Shown here in pieces: positions 39,680 through 50,580 of a stretch of DNA of 64,000 nucleotides. Position numbers and translations under genes: made by a program. The notes below the pieces were generated by a model. That model was not told the origin of the DNA. It did no database searches and was given only the letters and a program-made list of their open reading frames with translations. The DNA lies in contig JASAON010001612.1 of NCBI GenBank assembly GCA_030849065.1, forward strand, positions 31,760 through 95,759, written 5' to 3'. Every line of letters starts with the position of its first letter. Within the stretch, counting starts at the first letter, position 1. This DNA comes from Jaenimonas drosophilae (Eukaryota > Euglenozoa > Kinetoplastea > Trypanosomatida > Trypanosomatidae).

Positions 39680-39701
39680 TTCTTCTTCTTATAATTTTCA
39701 G
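39680..39701 (+). promoter_or_regulatory. Putative trans-splice acceptor for L1-domain protein
   Basis: TCTTCTTCTT followed by ATAATTTTCAG; AG at 39700-39701. The upstream in-frame ATG at 39675 lies before this AG, so the mature mRNA would first offer the ATG at 39771. Confidence 0.5.
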
Positions 39702-39770
39702 CCAGGTACGCACAACAGAGCAGAGCACAACCCACTCGCACAGAAGAATACACTAGGAAAGTTGCGCATC

Positions 39771-40565
39771 ATGCCGCAAGATAAGCGGCTCATCATCACC
39801 AAGGCTGTGCTCTTCAAGCTTCAGCGCCTCTGCCACAACGACGAGGGTCTTGCGTCGAAGGAGGGCCTCTTTTTAGAGTTCATCTTGCCAAGTGTGGTGC
39901 TGCAACAGTGCCCGGAGCTCCTCTCCGGGGCTGCCTTTCATCTCCCACACCGCACCTTCCCACGTGATGGGCGCACGACGTGCTTGATTGTGCCAAAAGT
40001 GATATCACTGGATTGCTTCAAGATTAATCAGCGCCACGGCTACGTGGATGCCGTCGTCACGGCGGAGGCCATCAGCCGTCGTGGAGATGCAGAATCCGCG
40101 GCGCGCGCGGCCAAAGTTGCAAAGACCTTCACGCACTTTTACGTGGACGCACGCATCGTGGCGAAGCTGCCCATCGTCATCACGGAATCGGTTCAGCGTT
40201 CATCATCATCATCATCATCTGCGCCATCAACATCTACGCCATCTGCCAAGGATGATGTGAAGAATGGCGGATATGCCGCAAAGAGCCTCACGGCGGTTCA
40301 AGGTTTGGATGAGCGGGAGAGCCTCACCTTTCGTCTCTCGCAGGCTGCCACGGGGAGCACCATCCACGCACAGCGCCACGGCCAACTTCGTCTTCGTGTT
40401 GGCCATGGCGGCATGACGGCCGGTGATGTGTGTGATAATGCCAAGTGCTTCTTGGTGGCACTGAAGAAGGACTACCCAACGGTTTGGAAGTTCCTCACGG
40501 AGGTGCGGCTGACGTCGAGCAAGACGGATAGCATCCGCTTCATGGAGATTCACATTCAACGTTAA
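39771..40565 (+). CDS. Ribosomal L1-domain protein, UTP30/RSL1D1-like
   Basis: 264 residues. The fold outline follows the L1p/L10e superfamily as in yeast Utp30/Cic1 and human RSL1D1. An N-terminal helix (ITKAVLFKLQRL) is followed by strands (LFLEFILPSV; PHRTFPRDGRTTCLIVPK) and a helical insert with Lys/Ala. The C-terminal L1 signature is RLRVGHGGMTAGDVCDNAKC, then a VALKK helix and LTEVRLTSSKTDSIRFMEIH. In the known proteins the equivalent part reads as V-R-I-G-x-x-S-M followed by a helix and a strand with K-x-T-x-S. A Ser-rich insert encoded by TCA repeats (40201-40220) interrupts the middle. Expected role: nucleolar ribosome biogenesis. It is shorter than RSL1D1, lacking the long basic tail. 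Family assignment rests on pattern, not alignment. Confidence 0.75.
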   Translation: MPQDKRLIITKAVLFKLQRLCHNDEGLASKEGLFLEFILPSVVLQQCPELLSGAAFHLPHRTFPRDGRTTCLIVPKVISLDCFKINQRHGYVDAVVTAEAISRRGDAESAARAAKVAKTFTHFYVDARIVAKLPIVITESVQRSSSSSSSAPSTSTPSAKDDVKNGGYAAKSLTAVQGLDERESLTFRLSQAATGSTIHAQRHGQLRLRVGHGGMTAGDVCDNAKCFLVALKKDYPTVWKFLTEVRLTSSKTDSIRFMEIHIQR

Positions 40566-41500
40566 TACAAAAACAGAAAACAGATGCATTCGTCCATGAA
40601 GGAGAGGATGGTATGTGTGTGTGTGAGAGAGAGAAGAGTGCGTGTGTGCGTGCATCTCTTTCTGCGGGGTGATTAAGATACGCGTACGTTTCGGTTAATG
40701 AATCCTCAACAACACTGATGTGTGTGCGTGTGTGTGTGTGCTAAGTTGTGCGTAACTGCACCGTCGTTGTTGTAAATGTGCTGTGAAGCATGAAGGTGGT
40801 GGCTGCATCCACCTCCTCATTGTGGCCAGTGTGTCGCACCACTCTTCGCTGACGCTCCCATTCTCACTTATGATGCATCTCTTCTTCTTGTTGTTGTTGT
40901 TGTTGTAGTATTTTCTTAGTTTGTTTCATCAAGTGGCCAAACATTGTTGCACGTCTTCTCCTCTGCGACATCACTTTCATCAGGCAGGCACACACAGTTG
41001 GACTGACGTGGAGTTGGCTCCAGCATCATCTCCAAGCGTGTGTGTGTGTGAGTGTGTTTGTGTGTGTGTAGGAGAGGCGTACCTAGATACCCACACCGTC
41101 GTTCTTCATCACGACACAATAAGGTGTGCGAGTAGAGATTGGCCCTGCAGCAGCAAAACACACTTGTCTTTGTATTCCAGGAAGAAGTACTCCACGGACG
41201 TACTACGGCAGCCCCTCAGCCCGTAGAATTAGGTACATCAAGGCACAAGAGCAGAGAGCTTGTGGTTGCGTCAACGTCGTGTGTGTGTTTGTGTCTTTTT
41301 TCATTCCAGTTTTTTCTTTTTGCTGTTTCACGCACTTGGTGTTGCGACCATATCCACGACGAAGAAGAGAGAGAGAAAGAAAAAACATCCGCAGAACACC
41401 GCTTATTAGTAAGCCGCCGAAGCCGATCTCCATCGATACACGTACACGTACAACAGGAGAATAACAAGCAACGGTGAGTGTTGTGTGTGTTGTGTGCGTG
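40566..41500. other. Intergenic spacer
   Basis: No gene seen. Contains (GT)n near 40613-40624, 40720-40739 and 41036-41070, a (TTG)n run at 40888-40907, and T-rich stretches (41296-41325) with AG at 41308-41309. There is no ATG between 41309 and the start at 41501. Confidence 0.55.
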
Positions 41501-44323
41501 ATGGATCGTCGGACGGCGCCTACTGGCTCTGCCAGACCCCCTCCTCCGTCCTCTGTTGGGACCACTGCCAAAGGCAGCGCCACCACCAATCATAACCACG
41601 GAGGAGGCGCGAACAACAACAACAACACAACAACAACATCGTCCAGCCATGGCCCAGTGAGGCGACCGCCACTTGTGGCACGCGTTCCTCCAACTGTTGC
41701 ATCCACGGCGACCAACACACGTGGAGCTGGAGCGCCAACGAAGCGCATATCCGCATCAAGCGCCAATCGCCATCATCATCCTAGCCCTAGCAGTAACAAC
41801 CAGAACAGTGTTGGTGTCGTTGGCGGCGGCGGTGGCACCACTGCCCCAGCAAGCGTTGAGGGAAGTACCACCACCACCAACAACAACAACACCTCCTCCT
41901 CCACCTCCTCTCCCGCTCCTTCCAGTCGTGCTCCCCAGACAAGCACCACCACCACAACAACCGCCAACAACAACAATAACAGCGGCAGCAGCACCTCCGC
42001 CAACGCCTACCTACACTCCAGTGGTGCATCTCAGGTGGTCTCGGAGCTCTTTCTGAAGGTGGTCAATGCACGTCCGGCAGATCCCATCCCGTACCTTCTC
42101 GCACAACTCCAGCCCCAAACACAAGGACAGCAGCAGAAGCCCACGGCCACAACAACAACAACCTCCACCACTACCAACAAGAACACCAACAACGCAACAG
42201 CGTCGAGTGTTGCTCGCGTGGAGCCATCTCCGCCAAGCCTGGAGCGTGGGCCCGCCGGTCCTGCGCGCGCCGTTGTTTTTGGCGCGACCACATCCGGCAT
42301 AGAAGTCAGCGAGAGCAACACCAACAACAACGTGGATGCCACACTCGATGATGCTCATCATCGCACGAATAGTGCTGGCCAGAGCTCCTCTGTTGGCCGA
42401 CGTGGTTCCGGGCGTTCAGCGCTCCACCACAGCGGCAACACCGCCATCCCGGGCGGCGGCCATCATCGCGTGTCGCTCTCCCTCGGCCCCAATGCGAGCC
42501 AGCTTGTGCGCCCCTCCGCCATCAATACGGGCGTCGTTGGTGGTGGCGGCAGCAGCACCAATTTGGTGATGATGGATGGCGCCGACGAAGCCATCATCCC
42601 CGCCATCAGCCCCATCACAGGGAGCTGCAGCACCTTCCCCGACTTCAATGCCACAAACGGAAGCACCACCAACAACAACAACAACACCTCCATCAAGCGT
42701 CGTGCCAGCCGACCTCCATCGGTGGGCCATGCCGTGGGGAGCGCATCCTCAGGGATGCGTAGCCCGTTTCCTCGCCACAGCGTCTTCGCCATGGATGAGA
42801 GCTCACGCAGCGACTTATCCAGCATGATGAGCATCAACTCCGTTGATCTGCAGGATTTCATCCAGGATATTCGTCTGGCGAAGGAGGAGTGTGTTGGTGA
42901 GAAGATACACATCACCTTGGCGGACTTCGCCAACATCATTGAGCACGTTGCCCTCGATTTGCCCGATGTTGGTATTCTGTCCGACCTGTTCCAGGAGCTG
43001 AGTGAGCCACTTCCCAACAACAACAACAACATCAGCAACAACAGTGGTGCTGGTGGAGGAGTGGCACACAACAACAACAACGCCGCAAGTACCACCACCA
43101 CGACGACGGCTGCCACTATCCCCATTGCGGCCAACGGGCAACGCCCGCAGAGCTCCGCCTCCTCCTCCAAACGTGGTTTGGTGCTGCTCACTGCCGCGGC
43201 GATTCCGTCAGCCGAAGGCCCCGCAGCTTCCGGAACGAGCAGTGCTCTTGATGGCGGCCCCACCAACCGTGGCGTCGAAGCAGCGGAGCCTGCAACCAAC
43301 AACAACAACAACAACACGTTGATGGTGCGAGGAAGTGAAGAGGAGGAGGAGGAGGAGCCCACGGTGGCCTTCAGCACACTTCTCGCACGCATGGCGCTGA
43401 AAATCCAAGGCCGCTACCCGTCCGAGGTGATCCGCTCCGTCTTCTTCGAGCTCGTGAGCGATGCTGCCAACAACGCCAACAACAACAACAACAATCCTTC
43501 CATGGCATCCACCGCTGCCGCCACTGGTGGAAGTGCGAGTGCTGCTGCCACAACCATGCATAACGCCACCACCAACAACAACTCATCCTCCGTCGCACTT
43601 GGCCCAGATTCCGCAGCGGATGCGCCATCCTCGCTCAGTGTGGTGTGCCGCGATGATGCCGCCAACAACAACAACAGCAACAACAACGCCTCCATCATGG
43701 ATGGCAGCACCGCCTCGCCAGATCAACGCAGCCCGCGCATCGTGGAGGATGCCTTCAGCAGCCCGCTCCTCCTTCTTGGTGGTGCGGAGATGGATGGCCG
43801 CTTCAGTGCGAGCGCCGCCTCCTTTGGTGATACCGTTCAGAATCATCTCTCCGCGACCTCGCACACCGCGCCGGTGTTGGCCCAGCTCACCCAGACTCTC
43901 CCGCTCACCGTGTGCATTCACGACGGCATTCAAGGACGTTTGGGTTTGCGCCGGCTGAGCTCGTCGGAGATTCTTCACGGCCTTCGTCATGTTGGCATCC
44001 CAGATGGCCAACCGGAGTGGAGGTGCCACTGCAACGACTTCATCAATCTCGTACACACCCTCACGGCAATCCACAACAACAACAACATCAACCTCCTGAA
44101 CGCACACCACATGAGCTCCAGCGGGCTGGGGAGTCCGGCCTTGTTAATGAGTGGCGGAGCGACGAGCTCTGTTGGTGTTGTGGCAACGGCGGGCGGCGGA
44201 AACGGGGGAGGTGCGGTGGTTGGTGGCTCAAACATGAGCAGCGCGACGCAATCGCCGTGCGGGAACCCATCATCGGGGCCGTTTTCTGGGCTTCTACGTC
44301 AATCCACGACGGCCTCCATGTGA
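41501..44323 (+). CDS. Asn-rich protein with three dispersed EF-hand-like segments
   Basis: 940 residues, more than half low-complexity Asn/Ser/Thr/Gly, with many (AAC)n runs. Three ordered islands stand out. The first, about 450-502, contains LQDFIQDIRLAKEE, then HITLADFANIIEHV. The second, about 619-654, contains PTVAFSTLLARMALKI, then PSEVIRSVFFELVS. The third, about 817-856, contains RRLSSSEILHGLRHVGI, then CNDFINLVHTL. In order they mimic the helix-loop-helix pieces of calmodulin-type proteins, with 'F-x-x-(L/F)' after a short strand and 'E-x-I-R-x-V-F' in helix 3. The Ca-binding Asp-x-Asp-x-Asp loops are missing, and where they should be there are Asn runs. I infer a degenerate, non-Ca-binding EF-hand protein, perhaps cytoskeletal. 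This is a pattern match only. The start is the first ATG after a possible acceptor at 41308. Confidence 0.75.
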   Translation: MDRRTAPTGSARPPPPSSVGTTAKGSATTNHNHGGGANNNNNTTTTSSSHGPVRRPPLVARVPPTVASTATNTRGAGAPTKRISASSANRHHHPSPSSNNQNSVGVVGGGGGTTAPASVEGSTTTTNNNNTSSSTSSPAPSSRAPQTSTTTTTTANNNNNSGSSTSANAYLHSSGASQVVSELFLKVVNARPADPIPYLLAQLQPQTQGQQQKPTATTTTTSTTTNKNTNNATASSVARVEPSPPSLERGPAGPARAVVFGATTSGIEVSESNTNNNVDATLDDAHHRTNSAGQSSSVGRRGSGRSALHHSGNTAIPGGGHHRVSLSLGPNASQLVRPSAINTGVVGGGGSSTNLVMMDGADEAIIPAISPITGSCSTFPDFNATNGSTTNNNNNTSIKRRASRPPSVGHAVGSASSGMRSPFPRHSVFAMDESSRSDLSSMMSINSVDLQDFIQDIRLAKEECVGEKIHITLADFANIIEHVALDLPDVGILSDLFQELSEPLPNNNNNISNNSGAGGGVAHNNNNAASTTTTTTAATIPIAANGQRPQSSASSSKRGLVLLTAAAIPSAEGPAASGTSSALDGGPTNRGVEAAEPATNNNNNNTLMVRGSEEEEEEEPTVAFSTLLARMALKIQGRYPSEVIRSVFFELVSDAANNANNNNNNPSMASTAAATGGSASAAATTMHNATTNNNSSSVALGPDSAADAPSSLSVVCRDDAANNNNSNNNASIMDGSTASPDQRSPRIVEDAFSSPLLLLGGAEMDGRFSASAASFGDTVQNHLSATSHTAPVLAQLTQTLPLTVCIHDGIQGRLGLRRLSSSEILHGLRHVGIPDGQPEWRCHCNDFINLVHTLTAIHNNNNINLLNAHHMSSSGLGSPALLMSGGATSSVGVVATAGGGNGGGAVVGGSNMSSATQSPCGNPSSGPFSGLLRQSTTASM

Positions 44324-46071
44324 TGATGATGATGATCATGTTGTTGTTTGTGTGTAGGATGCAGCACACACACACAGAGAGAGACACACATGGTTGTTGC
44401 TGATGGATGGATGTGTGTTTGGGGCATACGCAGGTTGTAGTGGGGTTGTGTAGGTGTTGTGTAGCTCCAAGTGGCTGCCACCCCGCCATCGCGATCATCT
44501 TCTTGTTTGCTTTTTCTTTTGTTTCGGCCTTCGCCGTTGTTGGGGAGCTGACGATGGTGATGGCCATGACGGTGGTGGTGGTGGTGGTGGTATGCGGGTG
44601 TGTGTGAGCTGCACCGTTCACCACCGTCATGGCCATCCTACCCAAATTCACTCACCCCCGGACGCACCACCAACGACAACAACAACAACACAGATTTTCA
44701 TCGTGTGCAGATTGAATGGAAAGATGAATCTGGGAGAGGTGGAAAATGATTTGTGTGTGGTGCCGGATGATTCACGTACCATCATCATCCCCTAATGATG
44801 AGCATGGTACGTCATGTAGTTCTACAAACAACCACGCACACACACACACGCAGTTCATCTGCATCTCCCAACTATTTTCACCCTCAACGCAAATCTCAGC
44901 CACTAGCATCTCTTCCTCTTGATCTCTTGTACGTGCGCATGCTGCCACGGTTGTTGGGTGCGTGTTGATGTTGTTGTTTGGCTCCTTTCTTTCGTTTATT
45001 TGGAGGAGAGTGAGAGAGACACGGTGAGGAGGTGATGTTCGTGGATGTTGATGGTAGATGCTTGCCACACATCATGATCACTACTACTCCTCATCGAAGT
45101 TGCTCCCACTCCTTCTGCATCATCTTCATCCCCCCCTGCTCGCTCGGTGAGCGCATGTTCATCTCTCTACGATCATCATCATCATCATCATCATCCTCTC
45201 CGTGTTGATGCCACAGCCAACACATATCTGGTTGGCCCAGCTGGTTGGATGTACGTGTACGAGTGCCGATATGAGATACCTCGCACGTACAAACATTCAT
45301 GCGCACACACGCAAGATCTCCTCTTCTACATCATCATCATCATCCACGCACACACAGAAACATGCACCTCATCAACAACACACACACACGTACGTGTGCG
45401 GATGCCGATGTGTGTTGCTCAACACAGTGTGTTGGAGTTTGTGCTGAAGGCCAGGAGTAGGAGGAGAGAGATGGATGGATGGATGATCTTCTCTCTCATG
45501 TTATGTTTGCCACCATTCATGCTTATATTTCTGTTGTTGTTGCTTTTTTCTTTCTGTTTCTTGTATCAACGCGTGTTGTTCCATCTGCCTCGCACACCGA
45601 CAAACACGCCAACACACACTCACACACACAACGATCAACGCAGCAATGCCAATGTTTGCAACAATCTCACTCGGCCACTATGCCGACTGCGCTCTCTTCT
45701 GCCCATCTTCTTCAAGACAAGATCAACGAAACATGTTTGTGATGATGATGATGTTGCACAACAAGTGCTTCATCATCGTCATTTATACCAATCCACTACA
45801 CGTACGTACATCTGTTGTTGTGGCACTCATCCTCTCTTTTCCTATTCATCATCATCATCCTCTCACGTAGCCACAACGCTGCATTAGATTCATCAGCAGC
45901 AGCAGCACACACACGCACAAACAAGAAGATAGAGGTGTGTTGCAACACTTCTTGTGTGTGAGTGTTGTGTTCCACGAAGAAGAGATCATTCATCAGCACT
46001 TGCTGCCTTTTCTAGACTAGATCACGATCAGCTCACCTACACACTTTTGTTGTTTTGGTGTGGTGGCAGCG
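44324..46071. other. 1.75-kb spacer, repeat-rich
   Basis: No gene I can support. Holds (GTG)n near 44572-44590, (CA)n at 44365-44375 and 44827-44850, a CAT array at 45174-45194 and several T-rich patches. The longest frame (45147-45887) translates to His/Thr/Phe-rich sequence produced by these repeats. A T-rich stretch at 46044-46058 precedes an AG at 46068-46069, just before the next start. Confidence 0.5.
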
Positions 46072-49000
46072 ATGCCAACCTCTCCTCTTCCAGGGGCATT
46101 GCGTGCCGTGGATAACATCAACACCATTCACACACGCGTATCCAACGCACTCCGAACATCGAAACCGGCCCCGCAACACACATCAGCATCATCTGCGCAC
46201 ACGAGACCAACTGGATCTCTGCGGGATGCACGCACATCATCCCGACAACAACAACAACACAGCTTTAGTAGCCAGGCAACACGTGGAAGTGGCCAACAAG
46301 CTGAGCGACGTTCATCCTTGCACTCCTCCACGGGAGACTATCATCATGCTCATCATCATCAGCAACAACAACAACAGCAACCTCCGCGTGCATCTCCGCC
46401 ACCGGCAGACTCCGCGCCACTCCGTTCTCTGGTTGATAGGAAACAACGTGAGCGCAGCCAATCTCAGAACACTCCCGATGATCATCATCATCTTCGTCCC
46501 ACAACAACAACATCATCAACTACACGTACATCATCATCCACCACACCTCCACGTGGCGGAGATGATGAAGCTCGTCGGCCATGTGGTGAAGACGACTATC
46601 GTCCGTGGCTGCGCAAAGCCCTCGCCAACGTATTGCGGCAACTGGCACACCATGGCACATCACCAACAACACGTGACGATGATGATGATGATGATGCAGG
46701 TGTGGATGTGAGCGCACTCAATGCGCACGTCGTTGATCCGCTCGTCGATCCGCTCCTCCGCCTGATTCAACGCCATTTGGATGATGTACGTCGCAGCTAC
46801 GATGCCGCCCTCACCCAAACACGAGAAGAGGCATCCCAACAACGCACATTAATACAACAACAAGACGTTGAGCTGCTTCAGTTACGACTCCAACAACAAC
46901 AACAACAACAACAGCAACAACATCCGTCTTCGGAAGAGGTGGTGGCGCGGTGTGCTGCCGCCAACGCCGCGGCAGCCGCCAAGTGGGCGGAGTCGCTCGA
47001 AGCCGCGCAACAACATTTTGAGGCGCAGGTGCGTTCCATGCACGCACAACATCAAGATGATATGATGAGGATGGAGGAGGTACATCGCACACGTGACGCA
47101 CAACGTATCGTGGAGGCTGAGCAACGAGTACGTGATGCGGAGATGAAGGCCGAGTCGCGCTGGTCAGCGATGGTGGAGGCAGCCAACTCCGATGCCAACG
47201 TGTTGCGGGACGTGGCGGAGGAGCTCAAAGTGCAAAATGAGCAGCTCACGCATCATGTTGCATCGATGGAAGCACAGCTTGTGCAGCAAGTGAGCTCGCT
47301 CGAGGGCATGGCGGCCAACATTCGCGCGGAGCAGAGTCAGCGTTGGCTGGCGGAGCTACACGAAACACGCCAAAAGTATGAGAACTTGTTGGAGAAGGAG
47401 GCGATGCAACATGCGTGTGGAGGTGTGCAGATGGAGGAGCATCAACGCCTGCTGCAACAGCTACACACGTTGGAGGAAGAGATGCGTGAGCTTCGCGCCA
47501 CACATGCGCAGCGCATCGCGACGGAGGTGGCCGCTCATGATGAGGATTGGCAGCAACGTTTGCACGCGGAGCACACACGATGGATGGAGCGCGATGCACA
47601 TCTTCATGAGGTATGGGCGCAACAACGCCAGCATATTCAGCAGCTCGCGCAGGAACAACTTCACCATGAGATGTCTCGCCACGCAACACAACTCACGGAG
47701 GAACGCACACGTGCGGCACAACGTGCGGATGAGATGGTGGCACACAACGCCGACTTGTGGCAGCAACGTTGGGCGGAGCATCAACATCAATCTGACGTAC
47801 GTGAGGCGGAGATGGCGAAGAAGCACGCAGCGGCAGACGTGGAGGCGCAAGCACTCGTGGATGTACGTCTTCGTGATGCGCACGATGCGTTGCGTGCGGA
47901 GCGGGAGGCGCTTCACCATGATAAGTTGGAGCTCACGGCACAGCGTGCGGAGCTGGAGATGGAGATGGGGCAACGTGTACGTGTGGAGGTGGAGGAGCTG
48001 GAGCAGCAATGGCAGGCGAGGCTCTTGCGTCTTGCTGAGGAAATGAGGCAACACCAACACGATCGCGAGGAGGTGATGTGGGAGCACCATCACGAACATC
48101 TTCGTTTGATGGAGGCACACCACAACCACGTCCATCAAGGTGTACGCCACGAACATTCCGAGGAGCTCCGCGCGATGCAGTCTGCCGTGGAGGAGCGCGT
48201 CGCGGCGCAACATGAGCATCTTCATGATCTTGTGCAGGCCTCACGGGATGCGTGGCTCGAGCAGCTCAATGCGCGCATGACGGAGCTCCTCCGCACACAC
48301 AGCGATATTATTCGTGGAGAGCAACGTGATATTGAATCCACGCGGATGGGCGCGATGCAGCAACACTGGCAACGTCAGGTGGCGGAGGTGGAGCAACGTT
48401 TTCTGGATGGCATCACGTCTGCCGCACAACGTCATGAGCTCGAGATGGATGATGCGCGGCAACAACACTGGCACGCGATGGAGGAACTCCGCCGGACATG
48501 TGCGGCAGAGGTGGTGGCGGTGGAGGAGCGCTGCGCTGCACGCATGTTGGCCATGGACCAACAACACGGCACGAACATGGCCTCGGCACTGGCAGATGGC
48601 GAGGCATCGATGGAGGCGCTGCGCAAGATACACCAACAACACATGGAGCAACAACGTGATGAGCATGTCGCACAACTCCATCAACGCGATGAAGCACACA
48701 AGACCTTGATGCAAACCATGGATGAGATGCAGGAAGGAGAGCGCCATCGCTTCACCCAGAAGCTCACCGAGCTCCGCGCTGTTGCGGATCAACGGTTGGC
48801 GGAGCTCGTGGTGCATGAGGCGGAGATCCGCGCCACATGTGCGGCAGATGTGGTGGCGGCCGAGACACAACATCTTCATGCGCTGGAGGAGCTCCAACGG
48901 AGTGTGGCGGAGAGCTCCAGCAAGGCGCTGGAGGCCTTGCGTACCGACGTGGTACAGCGTATTGAAGGTCTCGCTATGCATCTCACCACATTGCAACACG

Positions 49001-50073
49001 AAACACACACGAGCGATGCACGCATGTTGAGCACCTTGTTGGAGCACGTTGATGCCTTTGTGGAGAGCCACACGCAATCTGCCGTGGATGGCGCCGGCCT
49101 CCGCTTCGCCGCGCTGGAACAGATGCAGCAACAACACATGTTGCGTATTCATCAGCTTCGTGATGAGCTCGAGGCTTCCTTGACCACTTTTGCAAAAGGG
49201 CTCGATGCATCTGCGGGGCAACACGCAGAAATGATGGAGGACCAACTTGAGCAACATGTGCAGCAGCTTGAGGAGCGTGTTGGTGATGCAAATGGCCGCG
49301 CGCAGAAGCTCGATGCGCGACTTCAGCGCGCACTCGCGGAACAACATCGCTTGCAAGTGGAGAATGAGTGTGGCCGTGCGGAGGAGCTGCGTCAGATGGA
49401 GGTGCGCTACCAACAACTGTTGCAACACGCACGTACGGAGCACCACGCCACCGCCACAACGTTGCGGAAACAACGCGTGGAGTTGATGGAGCAGCGCATG
49501 ACGGAGGAGTGGGCGGCGATGAGGATGAAGGATGGCTCACATGTGTTGCCAACATATGCACCAACAACACCAAGCACACCACAGGTACCTCTGCACGTGA
49601 AGCTCCCCACACACAGCAACAACAACAACAACAACATTCCGTGTGCTGCACCATCATCATCACCATCATCATCATCATGTGCTCGTCCAACCAATCTGGA
49701 TGAAGCCATGAGAGCGTTGCAGAATCTGTGGGTGCAGCTCCACACCTCGCATGCGGAACAACAACATCTGCACGCGTATATGCGCTCAGTGCCACAAGAA
49801 GAACAACTCCCAACTGTGTTGCGTGAGTGGGAGAGGCTGCAGGAGCAGGTATTGATGTTGGCACAACTTCATCGCCGTGAGGAGCTTCTTCGTGTGTTGC
49901 GAAGTGCTGATGCATCGGTGGCGGAGTCAGAGGAGATGATGCGTGCAGAGTTGGCGGAGCTCACCAACACGCTGACCCATGATATCCCCGCACACGAGTT
50001 GCGCCATCAACGCGTGTTTTCCGTGGATGGGCGTCGTGTGATGGACTGCCTGCTTCGGCCCGTTGTGGGCTAA
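46072..50073 (+). CDS. Large Gln/Glu/His-rich coiled-coil protein
   Basis: 1333 residues. Residues 1-180 are a Ser/Thr/Gln/His-rich disordered head with CAA and ATC trinucleotide runs. From about residue 235 to 1180 the sequence is almost pure heptad-pattern helix, rich in Gln, Glu, Arg, His and Met, with a poly-Gln stretch from (CAA)n at 46891-46920. After a Pro/Asn/Ser linker (about 1160-1205) there is a separate helical C-terminal module (LDEAMRALQNLWVQLH through the end RRVMDCLLRPVVG). The extended rod suggests a structural filament or a tether at the basal body, flagellum or Golgi; nothing narrows it further. The unusually high His and Met content follows from CAT/ATG-type codons. The start is the first ATG after the AG at 46068; the four extra upstream codons of the frame contain no ATG. 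Confidence 0.85.
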   Translation: MPTSPLPGALRAVDNINTIHTRVSNALRTSKPAPQHTSASSAHTRPTGSLRDARTSSRQQQQHSFSSQATRGSGQQAERRSSLHSSTGDYHHAHHHQQQQQQQPPRASPPPADSAPLRSLVDRKQRERSQSQNTPDDHHHLRPTTTTSSTTRTSSSTTPPRGGDDEARRPCGEDDYRPWLRKALANVLRQLAHHGTSPTTRDDDDDDDAGVDVSALNAHVVDPLVDPLLRLIQRHLDDVRRSYDAALTQTREEASQQRTLIQQQDVELLQLRLQQQQQQQQQQHPSSEEVVARCAAANAAAAAKWAESLEAAQQHFEAQVRSMHAQHQDDMMRMEEVHRTRDAQRIVEAEQRVRDAEMKAESRWSAMVEAANSDANVLRDVAEELKVQNEQLTHHVASMEAQLVQQVSSLEGMAANIRAEQSQRWLAELHETRQKYENLLEKEAMQHACGGVQMEEHQRLLQQLHTLEEEMRELRATHAQRIATEVAAHDEDWQQRLHAEHTRWMERDAHLHEVWAQQRQHIQQLAQEQLHHEMSRHATQLTEERTRAAQRADEMVAHNADLWQQRWAEHQHQSDVREAEMAKKHAAADVEAQALVDVRLRDAHDALRAEREALHHDKLELTAQRAELEMEMGQRVRVEVEELEQQWQARLLRLAEEMRQHQHDREEVMWEHHHEHLRLMEAHHNHVHQGVRHEHSEELRAMQSAVEERVAAQHEHLHDLVQASRDAWLEQLNARMTELLRTHSDIIRGEQRDIESTRMGAMQQHWQRQVAEVEQRFLDGITSAAQRHELEMDDARQQHWHAMEELRRTCAAEVVAVEERCAARMLAMDQQHGTNMASALADGEASMEALRKIHQQHMEQQRDEHVAQLHQRDEAHKTLMQTMDEMQEGERHRFTQKLTELRAVADQRLAELVVHEAEIRATCAADVVAAETQHLHALEELQRSVAESSSKALEALRTDVVQRIEGLAMHLTTLQHETHTSDARMLSTLLEHVDAFVESHTQSAVDGAGLRFAALEQMQQQHMLRIHQLRDELEASLTTFAKGLDASAGQHAEMMEDQLEQHVQQLEERVGDANGRAQKLDARLQRALAEQHRLQVENECGRAEELRQMEVRYQQLLQHARTEHHATATTLRKQRVELMEQRMTEEWAAMRMKDGSHVLPTYAPTTPSTPQVPLHVKLPTHSNNNNNNIPCAAPSSSPSSSSCARPTNLDEAMRALQNLWVQLHTSHAEQQHLHAYMRSVPQEEQLPTVLREWERLQEQVLMLAQLHRREELLRVLRSADASVAESEEMMRAELAELTNTLTHDIPAHELRHQRVFSVDGRRVMDCLLRPVVG

Positions 50074-50580
50074 TCACCACCAACAACATTCATGATCATC
50101 ATGAAATTTTTTTTGGTGTGCGCTAGATCATTGCACGCCATCTTCACGCAACTCTCTCTCACTCATCTGCACTCATGCATCTATCCACGACGTACACGGT
50201 CGCAACACACACACACACTCTCTCTCTCTTCCTCCTTCATCATCTTCAGCACCAACGCACACATTATCATCAACGCACACACACGTTTGGCAAGACTCGC
50301 CAACACTCACATACACAAGTGCCGTGTCGTACGCGTCATTTATCCTTGTGTGTTGTGATTGAGGTGTGTAGAGCTACTGCCTACCCTCCTCCACACATAT
50401 TCGGTAGCATACATTACTGCTCCTTCCTTTTTGTGTGTGTTTTCACGATTAACGTGTGCGTACAACACACGCCCACACACATCTGCTGCACTCATACCAA
50501 CCGCAGCACAACAACAACAACAACAACAACAACATCATCATTCTTATACACCACACTTACACACATACAATCACGTTAGG
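50074..50580. other. Intergenic spacer
   Basis: No gene seen. (CA)n near 50208-50218, (TC)n at 50219-50229, a (CAA)n run at 50511-50533 in the putative leader, and AG at 50578-50579 directly before the ATG at 50581. Confidence 0.55.

Noticed and set aside
45147..45887. 246-codon frame in a spacer with a hydrophobic stretch
   Set aside because: Sequence is made of translated CAT, CA and T-rich repeats (His, Thr, Phe runs). No acceptor/first-ATG logic and no family resemblance.
48241..49473. 410-codon - strand frame opposite the coiled-coil gene
   Set aside because: Antisense shadow of Gln/Glu/His-rich codons; Leu/His/Cys-rich without domains.
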